From Bursaphelenchus xylophilus (Eukaryota > Nematoda > Chromadorea > Rhabditida > Aphelenchoididae): a stretch of DNA of 64,000 bases. Below, one piece after another: positions 21,701 to 32,145 of this stretch; position 1 is the first letter of the stretch; every line of letters starts with the position of its first letter. Made by a program: the position numbers and the translations under genes. The stretch spans positions 248,001 through 312,000 of the forward strand of contig CAJFCV020000002.1 in NCBI GenBank assembly GCA_904066235.2. Direction: 5' to 3'. The notes beneath the pieces were generated by a model that had not been told where the DNA came from, searched no databases, and was given only the letters and a program-made list of their open reading frames with translations.

Positions 21701-23045
21701 TATGTACAGTAGAGGACCGGATCCAGTGGCAAAAGACGTGCCATTTCGCATCCGGGAAGTATCGAAAATGCAGCAAAATAACTCCCTTTCCACGTGCAAA
21801 AAACTCCGTTTTGAAGAGCGCGCCTTTTCCCTCACAAAAAGAGCTTTTGAAATCGGGAGTCTTTCACTTGGAAATGGAGGTATTTTGCCACATTTTTGGT
21901 ACTTCCTGGATGCAAATTGGTACTGTTTTTGCCATTGGATCAGGTCCGCCACTGTAGGTAAAACAAAATTTGTCCGAATTTCGGTTGATCTTTCTCCTGG
22001 AGCTGTACTGCGCACAATTTCAGTTTGATTTGTCCATAAATTTGAAGGAATTCGCTTTCGAGATTTGATGACCTAATATTTCGAACTGTTTTATTGTTTG
22101 AAATGCTGGGTCGAATCCAAATTCTAGGCTACGAATAGGACTTGTTTCGCCCTTTTCAATGGTTTTTGAAAAATTTTTGCCTGTTCTAGATCCGCTCCCC
22201 GGGTGCCCCAATCGAACCCGTCAAGTATGGCGCCCATGGTCAATGTGAAGCCGCCTCCAAAGCGTTCACGCTTGCTGAGGCCACCGATGACCAGCAGATT
22301 ATCCTAAACACAGCCATGGGTCTTGCCAAGAAGTTGAAACCCGTTATATCCGACATCCGCGGCGTCGGATTACAGGCGTCGAAATTGGACTTTGCCCTGA
22401 GTAAAAGACCCGAGACCCCGGAGCGAAATCCATCGCAAATGTCTTTAAATGGATTCGTGATGAAGAAAAGGCTCGCGGACCCAGATGAAGTAATCGTTTT
22501 GACGGAAGAACCATCGCAAGAACCGGTAGCACCAAAAAGACCCAGGCCAAAGCCTAAGAAAGTGCCAAAGAAGAAGATTAAAACATTGAAAGAGCTTAAG
22601 GAATACATTGGGAAGCTGCCAACGGTGAGAAAAGGGAGTTTAGAAGGGTTTTCGGCAGGAATTTTTTGGTTTTCAATAGGAAATTGTTCAAAAATTATCA
22701 GAAAACTTCATGAACAAAGTTCATGTGTTACAATTTCAGCCAGACGTCTTATTTTGCGTCTGTGGATGCCATGAGCACGAAGTTACCCTGGATCTGAATG
22801 GCGAACCCGATTTTCAACAGCTGCTCACATTAAGGTGCAAGTTTTATCGACTGGTTAGATCCGAACAGTGGGCGGAACTTCGAGAAGATTACAAAGACCT
22901 TTTTCTGGCGATTTATGATGCAGAAGAGACCCCAATCTCATGGCTAGAGTGTGTAGTTGGGCTACGCGACGAGATCAACCGAAATGCCCTAAAGCGATCG
23001 AAATTAATACCACTTCCGGAAGAGTTCTCACCTATTCGAATCTGA
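18712..23045 (+). CDS. rev-1: REV1-type Y-family translesion DNA polymerase / deoxycytidyl transferase
   Basis: Eleven exons (18712-18801, 18844-18955, 19021-19192, 19279-19506, 19566-19683, 20679-20860, 20901-21058, 21166-21410, 21472-21678, 22190-22624, 22740-23045) join with consistent phases to give 750 residues. Residues about 45-115 form a BRCT domain (LFRGLSIYVNGYT, ending KPTWITDS). The catalytic core follows, with HIDMDCFF near residue 210, then AEIASCSYEAR and SCDEMYIDLT, which supply the acidic metal ligands. AEIASCSYEAR and SCDE are diagnostic of REV1 rather than of pol eta, iota or kappa. The fingers, thumb (LPGVGYSAMEKF) and little-finger regions follow, then a lysine-rich linker and a C-terminal domain of about 100 residues, probably the protein-interaction domain. 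It inserts dCMP opposite lesions and scaffolds other bypass polymerases in the nucleus. Intron 5 is 995 bp and intron 9 holds an inverted-repeat element. It lies 150 bp from the end of the convergent Mediator gene. Confidence 0.9.
21707..21954. mobile_element. CAGTGAGGGACC-family inverted-repeat element in rev-1 intron 9
   Basis: A 248-bp element with ends CAGTAGAGGACCGGATCC and the inverted GGATCAGGTCCGCCACTG, flanked by TA on both sides. The interior is itself palindromic. It belongs to the same family as the copies at 48766, 49213, 59585 and 61549. The TA duplication and CAGTG start suggest a Tc1/mariner-type passenger. Confidence 0.85.
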
Positions 23046-23194
23046 TTTTTTTGGACCTCAAACTTTGTTACTGTAGTTTTAATCTAACCCTTATTCGGTC
23101 ATCCCTTTAACGTTGAGATTTTATATTGTTTATGTATATGGGTAACATTACTAACCACGACTGTTGGAACTAAAATTAAATTACAAATATATCA

Positions 23195-24407
23195 TCAGTA
23201 GTAGGCGTCCTGTGCTCTGACCCGTTTACTGCTGCTGCCAGCTTCTTCGTCGTTTTTCTGAAACATCAAAAAATTGGTATATTGCACTGGATCGTATATT
23301 ATAAAGGTGTGGCAAAAAGAAGGAGATCAAACCCACTTTTTTCTTTTTATCTTTCTTCTTTTTCTTCTGCTTCTTTTCCTTCTCCTCGCCGCTTCTGTGC
23401 TTCTTCGATTTTTTCTCCGCTGGCTCTGAAATCATAATACCATATTATGGTTAACAGTCTCAAACTAGAGAAATCGAGGCACGTAGTTTCAGTCTCCGAA
23501 AAACGCCGTGGGGATCTTTCACAGCCAAAAGAAACAACAAATGAATAAAACTGATCATTTTTTCCATCTGATGCCATGCACAATATCTAAACACCGAAAA
23601 AAAAGCAAAATCTGACCTTCGTAGTCATCGAGTGACCGTTTAATCCTTTTCCTTCCGTTCTCATCCAATTCCACCTCTCCGTTCCCTGAATTTCGCTCCT
23701 TCATGCCATTTACCAACGCAGAATCTGAAGGTATCGAATCGAAGAATTGATACTGCTCTGGCACGGGACCTGCCGCCATTTTAAACCCAACCATCGCGCT
23801 CGACGATAGGGGAAGAACATCCTTCCCTGTGATTGGAGGTTTCTCAACCAAATGCTTGAGAGAACTGAAAAAAAATTCAAAACTTAAATCAGGTAGTATA
23901 AGACTGGTGAAATATTTAATTCTGGCACGGATTCCGTCCGCGACGGATTAGCAAGGTCGATCAATCTTCGATCGCCCTAATAAAACAAAAAGATCAGGGT
24001 TTTATGAAAGAACAATCCATTTTTTGAATACCTTAAAATCGAGAGCAAGTATAATATCAAAACCACTCACCATGAAGCATCCTGCTGCTTTTTCAAGTTC
24101 GAAGTGGCCGCAACATTGGTCAGGAAGGCGGACAAGTCCTCTTTGGGCTTCCTCGGCCCACAAAACCTTTGAAAGGCACTGCTGAGATCATAATAAGAGA
24201 TTAGGTCTTCACTTCCAATGACGGCTTGCTGTTCTATAACTAATAACAACTTATTTCTCCACCAAACGTCTAGATTCGAAATCAAACAAAAAAAACGGCA
24301 AACTTACGAGGTATTTCTTTTTTCATGCCATAGAAAGGAGTGATCACCTTCTTCAGAGACAACTTCAGCCGCCCCGGCGAGACTTTGGCCGCACTCGAAT
24401 ATTCCAT
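23195..24407 (-). CDS. mdt-19: Mediator complex subunit 19 homologue
   Basis: Exons 24308-24407, 24071-24239, 23617-23864, 23337-23425 and 23195-23257 join with consistent phases to give 222 residues. The central block matches Med19: FCGPRKPKEDLSAFLTN, then SLKHLVEKPPITGK and VGFKMAAGPVPEQYQF. The C-terminal part is lysine-rich (SKKHRSGEEKEKKQKKKKKD), as is usual for the family. Med19 sits in the head/middle region of Mediator and links gene-specific activators to RNA polymerase II in the nucleus. The first exon is poorly conserved, and the exon 2 acceptor could be TTAG (used here) or a nearby TATAG. It is convergent with rev-1, with only 149 bp between the two stop codons. Confidence 0.88.
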
Positions 24408-27400
24408 TATAACATAATAGTTTACATGCAAACAGTATTTACAGTCGAGATTACGATGAAGAAAGTTTTACTTTGTGTGTGAAACAGACGAGAGTTTTCG
24501 GGCGTCGAGCGCAAAACTCGCACGAAAATTTTTCGGAAATTAGAGAAGAGGGGACATTTTATACGATGAAAGGTGCTCGGGGGTAAGGAGAAATTATGGT
24601 ATTTTTGAACAAAAATCGTGGGTTGGAGGATGACATAGGCTTTCAAAATAATAGTTAATTATTTTAATTTATTTCAACAAATATTTATTGTGTTTACTGA
24701 TAAAAATTTACTATAGATAATATTTTTTTTAAAAAACTAGTATTTTTTTCGATTAATTCATCGTATTTTATAGAAAAGGGTAGGCCACCCATCCTACATT
24801 ACATTGAGAAGCCTATACCCGAATAATCAAATAGATTTTTTTAACATTTATAAAGAAATTTTGGATTACCGTAACAAAGACGATCATTTTTTAATAAAAG
24901 AAGAGCTGGATGCACTCGTTTTGACCCCAATAATCGCTCATGTAACAAATTATTTACTTCCTCTGACTTCCGCTTTTCATGAATGATTTAGCATTTTAGC
25001 ATGTTGATTGAAATTATTGTTATAGCCATGGAAATTATTGTGTCTAAGAAATCAGATAAAGAAAGTTGCATAAATTTGCAGTTTTTTATGAGTACGTGTA
25101 TAGAATGTGATGGACTACCATTTTTCTCCATTAATTTTTTGTCATCACAGAATACGATATATAAAAATTTTTTTCCAAAATCGCTTGACGGACAGTAAAC
25201 AGCCTTCGTAGACGTTGTTATTGCAAGTTATGCTGAGTCGTTATTGTCAAATTATGGTCATCTCCGTTGCGTAATCGAACCCCGTGATTTTGACGCTATT
25301 CAAGTTGGCGTTTCCGAAGCCCGCATCCGAACGCATGGGGGGGGGGATCATGGAGAGCAGACATTGAGGCCTGCGAATGATCCGAATCGCAGATTGACGC
25401 GACTTTTGCGACCGTCTCAACTTTCACCTGAAGTTAAGCGAGATGAATAGGGGAGATCGCCGCCTCAGGGTGCATCTGCTTCAGGGTTAAGGGAAAGGTA
25501 ACGATTATTACCCAAAAGCCGCGCGCAAAACTGGAAATCCGACCCGGCTACTCCAAAAAAAAGGAGAATAATTCTATTGTTTGAGACAGTTTCTTTCCGC
25601 ATCCGTTCAAGTACAATATCTGAGCGAGGCTACCTTCATTTAATGTTTATTTGGATCGAAACGGAAAGCTATATGCTTCTGAAGGCATTAACTTTTTCGC
25701 TGAGGGGTTTCAAGCCGATCGTTGTGGTTCGAAGGGAGGCGCTGTTTATTTGAAAGTTTTACTAGTAAATTATACACTTTGCTTGTACCATATAAGGAAG
25801 GTACCGCAAGTTTTGGCCTTCGGATATGCCAAAACTTGGCACAAATTTGGAATAGAATTCGCAAAGTGATATTTCATAGCCTTAGCCGTTATATGGCCCA
25901 TCATGATTAGGCCGTATAACGGCGGAGGTTATACTTCTTTTTCTTTTTTTTATTTGGCAGTTTTGGGCGCTGTCAGGCGTGAGTTGCTCAATTTTCGTTA
26001 ATGAAGTTGACATTGTATTCACCGTATTTTAAAAGTTATAGTCCAGAAGCTTTTCTTTGTCTTCCTGCCCTCCTAATTTTAAGTGCTCTCTCGAACAAAT
26101 GATTTTTTGAGCATCTCCGACTGCTTGCCAAGTTGTAACTATTTAGAATTTCAACCGATTTAAGTCAATGCCACGGTCATCTTACAAGGAAAGTACTTTT
26201 CTGGGGGCTCCTACTTTTTGACAGGACATATTTCAAAAAATCACAAAAAAATGTGCTGATCAAGGATATATAAATCTTACAATTAGCTCCCCATTTTGGG
26301 TTTTTAGGGGTGAAAATGCCCTAAAACTGGCTTAATTTCCCTACAAAAGGCGCAGGCGTTCGAAACGATAAAAAGCGCAGTCATAAACATAATTTTAAGC
26401 CAAAATAAAAATTGTAAACCCGTGAAAAATTAAGCAAAAAGGGGTTCAAATAGGACATAAAGTCAACTTCCGATTGAGTTTTCACCCCTAAAAACCTAAA
26501 ATGGGCAGCTAAGATTTATATATCCTTGATCAGCACATTTTTTGAGATATGTCCCGTCAAAAAGTAGAAGCCTCCATAAAAGTATTTCCCTTGTGAAATC
26601 GTAAGCTTGACAGAGCTTTGTCTGTAAAGAAATTTCTCAAACTTGTGCTTACTGCTGACCTGATCTCTCTCCGAATTTTTTTTCCTCCTATTCCAAATTT
26701 TATCCCATTACCCCGCTACTACCATTTCCTCTTACTACTAACTAACCTATTCTGCACCAAATTTAATTAAAAACTCCATGTTTGCCGTGTTATGTAACAC
26801 CCCACCGTGCATCCCCTCCATTTTCTGTTTGAACATCTCCCTTCTGAAGACTCTGATCGCCGTTTTATCCAGCAGCGAAAAAGTTTTCTCTACCCGTTTT
26901 TTATGTAATGTTTCTAATCAACGTCGCGTAAATGGCGACGTTCATTCCTGCGATGCCGTAATCTGCAGCTCTTCGTTTTTCGGGTGCTTTAGAACTTGAG
27001 GAATTTGCGTTTCACGGACTTCCTGATTTTCAGATGTTCATGTTGTTATTGAGGAGTTGAGAGACGGGTCTTGTAGATAATATCGGTGTTTTTAAGAACG
27101 AACGCTTCAGAAAAAAACTGTTATGTGGTAGTAGTCTTCCCTGTGGCACGGCTCATTCTTTTATTAGTAAACTACACTGTATTTGCAGTTAAATCAGCCC
27201 AAAAATGATGGCTTGGATCACGGGCTGAAGGTTCTTTGTGCGGCTAGCCCGTTTTGAGTTTGATTGTTGATAGCACGGCCTAATGCTAAATTGTCTCGAA
27301 AAGGATTGCGTTGCACGCGGAACACGCAAAATACTGTGCAATGCAAAAAAAAGGCGAGAGAAAGTGTATGCAATTTATGGAACGACTAGTATCCAATCTA

Positions 27401-27960
27401 TTATAAAAAAAATTGATAAATGTTTTGACCCTGTACGATTTTTTGTGCTTGAACAATTCTTTTAGATTCCCTTTTTAGGTGTCTGACTTTAACGATCCTG
27501 ATTCTTCTTGTTTTGAGTTTTTTTAAAACAGTTTGACCCCTCCACAACCCTCAACCATCACCCCGTTTGTAAGCCGACAACATTTGCTTACAACTTTGTG
27601 TGTCGCTTAAAACCAGGAAGCGCTAATCCGATTTGTCGACTCAATCGCTCAATCTGACAGCTGCAAGACTCTCGGCTGGCATTTGACATGATAGCCTGGG
27701 GCATTTGTTGCCCATCTTCATCGCGCAATCGTTTCCCGGGTCTTGTTGATCCGGTTCTTCTTCGGAGGGCGAAACATCTTCCCGTTCATCGAATTATTCG
27801 ACTTCCTGAATTGACCGCGCTTGTTTTAGAAATACGTTTTCTTCGTGGCGCGATTCCTCTTTTTTTTGCAAATTCGCCGCGCTCTCGACGCTTCTTCATT
27901 TTCACTTTCAACAGCGTTTGCGGGTTCATGTACTGAAGCAAGGGCAAGAGCGGAAACGGG
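24408..27960. other. 3.5-kb spacer between mdt-19 and the DB-module gene
   Basis: Mostly AT-rich sequence with no recognised gene. A GC-rich island at about 25240-25560 stands out and contains a run of nine Gs at 25337 and the motif CCTGAAGTTAAGC. An inverted-repeat element lies at 26185-26593. A 73-residue plus-strand frame at 26778-26999 is not recognised. The last few hundred bases should hold the promoter of the gene starting at 27961. Confidence 0.4.
26185..26593. mobile_element. CAAGGAAAGTAC-ended inverted-repeat element
   Basis: A 409-bp element with inverted ends CAAGGAAAGTACTTTT and AAAAGTATTTCCCTTG. The arms share ATGTGCTGATCAAGGATATA and are separated by about 150 bp. The flanks are TTA and TGA, an imperfect version of the TNA duplication seen in the other CAAGGG-ended elements. 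The interior is unrelated to those elements. Confidence 0.75.
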
Positions 27961-30900
27961 ATGAAACTCTGGATCGGCGGCTGGTTACTGGGTGGTCTGA
28001 TTGGGCAGGTAAGGAGATGATGACTTGGCGGGCGCACACTTGCGGGCAACCACTTTGCGGGCAACCAGTTTGCGGGCAATTTTTTTGCGGGCAGCCACTT
28101 TGCGGGCAGCCGACATTTGCGGCCAGCACCGGCATTTGCGGGCAGCCTGGGACATTTGCGGGCAGGGTCGACATTTGCGGGCAGCCGACATTTGCGGGCA
28201 ATCGGCACTTGAGGATAACAAGGTGGAGGTGGAAAAATTACTGCAATATTTTGGAAGTTTTCCGACATTTGCGGGCAACCGACACTTGCGGGCAGCCGAC
28301 ATTTGGGGGCAACAGTTCAAAAAGTTCCAATACAATCTGTGTGATTGTTTTTTCCTGTTGCCCGCAAATGTCGGTTGCCCGCAAGTGTCGGCTGTCCGCA
28401 AATGTCGGCAAATTTTCAAAATATTGCAGTAATATTTCCACCTCCACCCTGTTACCCCCAGGTGCCGGTTGCCCGCAAATGTCGGCTGCCCGCAAGTGTC
28501 GGTTGTCCGCAAGTGTCCCAGGCTGCCCGCAAGTGTCTCAGCTGCCCGCAAATGTTTCAGCTGCCCGCAAATGTGACCCCCAAATTTTGCCCGCAAAGTG
28601 GCTGCCCGCAAAAAAATTGCCCGCAAACTGGTTGCCCGCAAAGTGGTTGCCCGCAAGTGTCGCGACGCCGATGACTTTGGCTGAAAATGCACGCTAGAAC
28701 TTTCTTGGACTGAAATGGATCGAGGACAAAATAAAAATTGCACTTCTTTTGCAGATTCTCTCCTCTCCTCATGTCCCAGAAGTCGTCTATCCAAGGAAAC
28801 CGTCATCCTCGAACCTCTGGGCACACGCAGCCGCACAAAATGGTGTGTCAAAGGGCAAATCAAGCAGTAAGCCCTCAATTTCATTGCAACTATCTTAAGA
28901 TATTCAAGCGAAAAACAGTGGAAACACGAGCTTCGGTATGCCGGTTGGCCCCTTCTACAAGGCCAGGAGGAAAACATACGCACAAAAGCAGTATAATAAT
29001 ACGAAGGAAGCGAGGATCGTGCTGGCTCCTTTGGAGGGGGAAAAGTAGGGGAATAAGGGACGGGTAATGTGAGATTGCTTTCAGGATTTATACGTTGGAG
29101 AAGTATGTTGTAGTGTCGAGTGAAAAGCCGGAGAAGAAAGAGTTTGTCAAGCCGAGGAAGGGACCGAGTAAGTCAATTTTGAAAAAGATACAGTACGCCA
29201 TATTTCTGCCGATTTAGAAAAGAAGAAATTTTCATGCATAAACTAGCAAAAAAGTACTGAATTTTGACCAATTTTCGGGCTAAAAAATCTTACAAGGGAA
29301 TGGACTTTATGTGTAAATCGATTTTGGCTTGGGACCTAGTCAGATCGAAAGGTGTGTGGTAGTCGGTTATTCACTTGGGGGGAAATCTCTGCGCGGGGCT
29401 TCAAAGCCGAGAAAATCGGCTTCAAAGTTTGGACGAAAATCAAAGGAAAGGGATAGGGATCCCGGAAAAGAAGCGGTAAAAAGTGTGAAGCAGTGGCCGA
29501 GTGGTCAGTGCGCTCGCTTTTTGCGCAAAAGGTCGCAAGTTCAAATCTGCTTCCATTCATAACTTTTTTAGACAAAAACTTCTATTAATTTTTTTCCACT
29601 GAACTCGATTATCGAGTCAAGAAGTATATTTTAAACGGAACTTTTCCATTTTCAACGGCTTCGCACCTTCCTTTTACAGTTTTAGAGCGCAGGGCACACC
29701 ATCAACCTGATGTATTCAAAAACAACTTTCCATTATGTTAACTTTTTTATCTATACCCCTTTTTTTAATGTATAGCCGGATTAGCACAAAGAAAGCAAAA
29801 GTAAAAACGATAAATGATGATTTGAGCTTGGAAAGATTCGAACCTGCAACCTTTTGCGCAAAAGGCGAGCGCACTGACCACTCGGCCACTGCTTCACACT
29901 TTTTATCGCTCCTTTTCCGGGATCCCTATCCTTTGATTTTCGTCCAAACTTTGAAGCCGATTTTCTCGGCTTTGAAGCCCCGCGCAGAGATTTCCCCCCA
30001 AGTGAATAATCGACTACCACACACCTTTCGATCTGACTATGTCACAAGCCAAAATCGATTTACACATAAAGTCCATTCCCTTGTTAGTTTCCTCTGCAAA
30101 ACGGAGCGAAAAAAGAGCCAGCGCCGGCTTAAAAATTCACTGTTTTTTCTAAACATCAAAGTTACAGAAACCGCATTAAGTGGGACAAAAACAAAGGCCA
30201 ATGTTCAAGAACTAGTCGCGCTCAAGCGAACAACAATGTCAGAGTTTGCTACCTCCACCACAACCACCCCAAGACCTCGACTCATTATTGGCGATGTGAA
30301 AATGAACCAATTGCAAACAAAATCACCAGCAGCGGAAAGCGCCGAAACGCAGGTGAATTATTTTTCATCATATAATATGACATGATGAATACTGTAACAA
30401 GAAACAAATAATACAATGCTGATACAACTATTTTAGCCCAAGAATTCCGAATCGCCGGCCGCCGTTGGTTCTCATGTTCACCTGGTCAGCCATGATACCA
30501 GTAAATCGGCGGAAATCAAATTCCCAGCCAAAAACTGGCAACTCCCTCCGGCGTTGTTGGCTGCGAGAATCAAAAGTACCGGATTAGATACGGCCAGAGA
30601 GCTGAATTCAGTTGAAGACGACACTTTGGAGGAGGCTTTAGAGCTGTTCTCAAAAACCCACGATCAGCTGAAATCTCCGCACGCCATGAGTATCGGCCCG
30701 AGGAATAAGAGTAGCATATCTATGGCTGACGTGCTGCAAAAGGCTTTTGGAGAGACCAAGCCCAAACCTCAAGTAATAATAGTGCCTAATAGAAAGCTGT
30801 TTCAGCTATGAAAATTGGATTTAAAAGTGTATTTCAGATGACATTTATGGATCGTCAGAAGTTCCGGGCGACCTTTGCAACTCATAAAGCAGATCCTCAA

Positions 30901-31847
30901 CAAATTATTCCGTTGCCTCCAACGCCGTTTGGCGATGAGAGTAAGTCTGATATGCATGGAAAACTCGTTAAACGGAGCTCTATATACATACAGGATGCAA
31001 ACATCCATAGTTCCTCTCAGAAAGAGAAGAGCTGATTAGCAAAAATTGTTAACTTTTTGACCTTTTCTTAAAAAAGAAATCTTAAATTATTAATATTACA
31101 CGGGTATTCAATAGTCAACATGTTTAAAACAGAGATATGTGCAGGCGTCTTTTTCGAGTGGCCGGAGTTGCGGGTCATTATGATTGCCACACCACAATCG
31201 AACTGAATTTCCTCTTTTCCGAACTCTTTTTTCAGCCGACATGGATCTCCTCCAAGAATCTCTCCGCAACCGTCACTTACTACCTAGTCCCATCGTTCCT
31301 GTTCCTATTATAACCAATCCAGCGTTGGCCGTTCCTGGCCCTCTATCCCATCTTCCCACCGAAATGATAGTGTACAGTAAACAAACGACGCTGATGCCAA
31401 ACTATGTGGGTCTGGATCCCAATTACAAATTGGACCTGTGCTGCAAAAAACAGGGCGTAACACCGGTCTGTCAAACAATGTGTAATTTCGATACTTTCAC
31501 CGATCGATCTGTAAGCATTCTGCTTTCTTTTGAAGTGAATTTTTGACTCTTGCCTTCAATAATTTTATCTTTTTTAGCTAGTCACCGCGGTGATCTCAAA
31601 TCAATGTCCTGGCCCACAACTAGGCCAGGCGTTTGATTGTGCCTCCACCAAAGTCGATCATACGGAATGTTGTACTCGGAACAATGTTCATCTCTACAAT
31701 GCCGGTCAATGCATGCCTTTTTGCCGGACTCATGAGCCAACTCCGCCCAACATTTTCACTTATGTTGCGTGTTTATCGGTTTTCGACACGATTAAGAACT
31801 GCTATAGGGAGTATCAGTACACGCATCCGAACATTTTTGGGGACTAG
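27961..31847 (+). CDS. Probable secreted protein with a C-terminal DB-type cysteine module
   Basis: Proposed exons are 27961-28008, 28755-28866, 28909-29044, 29085-29167, 30168-30352, 30437-30772, 30838-30940, 31236-31510 and 31578-31847. All phases agree and give 515 residues. The first exon encodes a hydrophobic start (MKLWIGGWLLGGLIGQ) that looks like a signal peptide. The middle is basic, then Ser/Thr-rich and low in complexity. The last 110 residues are cysteine-rich, with LCCKKQGVTPVCQTMC, QCPGPQLGQAFDCAS, ECCTRNN and CMPFCRTH, a layout typical of the nematode DB module. The function of such proteins is unknown. The five 3' exons are firm. The link to the four 5' exons rests on matching phases and on the signal peptide, so a two-gene reading is possible, with a start at 30236 for the second. 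Introns 1 and 4 each hold an inverted-repeat element. Confidence 0.62.
28036..28660. repeat. Palindromic array of TTGCGGGCA units in an intron
   Basis: A 625-bp inverted repeat with ends ACACTTGCGGGC and its complement. Each arm is built from repeats of TTGCGGGCA followed by ACC, GCC or similar, with variable spacers. The flanks CGC on both sides could be a 3-bp target duplication. The long open frames seen on both strands here (for example 332 codons on the minus strand) are products of the repeat. It lies inside intron 1 of the DB-module gene. Confidence 0.8.
29494..29548 (+). promoter_or_regulatory. tRNA-like Pol III A and B boxes, left arm
   Basis: TGGCCGAGTGG at 29494-29504 is a perfect A box of the Leu/Ser tRNA type. 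AGTTCAAATCT at 29538-29548 is a slightly decayed B box. A run of six Ts at 29564-29569 lies where a Pol III terminator would be. Confidence 0.65.
29835..29889 (-). promoter_or_regulatory. tRNA-like Pol III A and B boxes, right arm
   Basis: The inverted copy keeps a better B box (AGGTTCGAATC, complement at 29835-29845) and the same A box (29879-29889). It points inward. Confidence 0.65.
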
Positions 31848-32145
31848 GGGATTTTGTCTTGATACCGAAAGAATGACTAATTTAATCAAATTTTACTCAC
31901 TATTTTAATTTGTAAATGTCTAGAAATTCATATAAATTTTTGAAAATTAGTTACTCCTTCCGCATCAAGACAACTGGTGTTAATATGATCGTTGTGATTA
32001 CTAATGTTATTGTCTGTACATAGCTGTAATATTTTGATTTATTAAACAAAAAAAGATATGATAAAGAATCGGCATTCCTAAAGTTGTACTACTTGTTCAA
32101 AAAAAATTGTGAAAGCCCAGTATTCACAGTGCTATAACATTGAAC

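Larger units (their letters stand above)
29293..30083. mobile_element. Foldback element with CAAGGGAATGG ends and tRNA-like arms
   Basis: A 791-bp element inside intron 4 of the DB-module gene. The ends are CAAGGGAATGGACTTTATG and its inverted copy, flanked by TTA on both sides (29290-29292, 30084-30086). The arms (to about 29560 and from about 29820) carry tRNA-like boxes. No coding capacity is seen. It shares its outer eight bases and its TTA duplication with the element in receptor gene C. Confidence 0.87.

Noticed and set aside
28036..28660. CRISPR-like spacing of a short repeat
   Set aside because: The repeat is variable, the spacers are repeated too, the whole is palindromic and the genome is eukaryotic.
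27985..28983. A 332-codon minus-strand frame and several other long frames over the same place
   Set aside because: Their length comes from the GC-rich TTGCGGGCA repeats, which lack stops in several frames on both strands.
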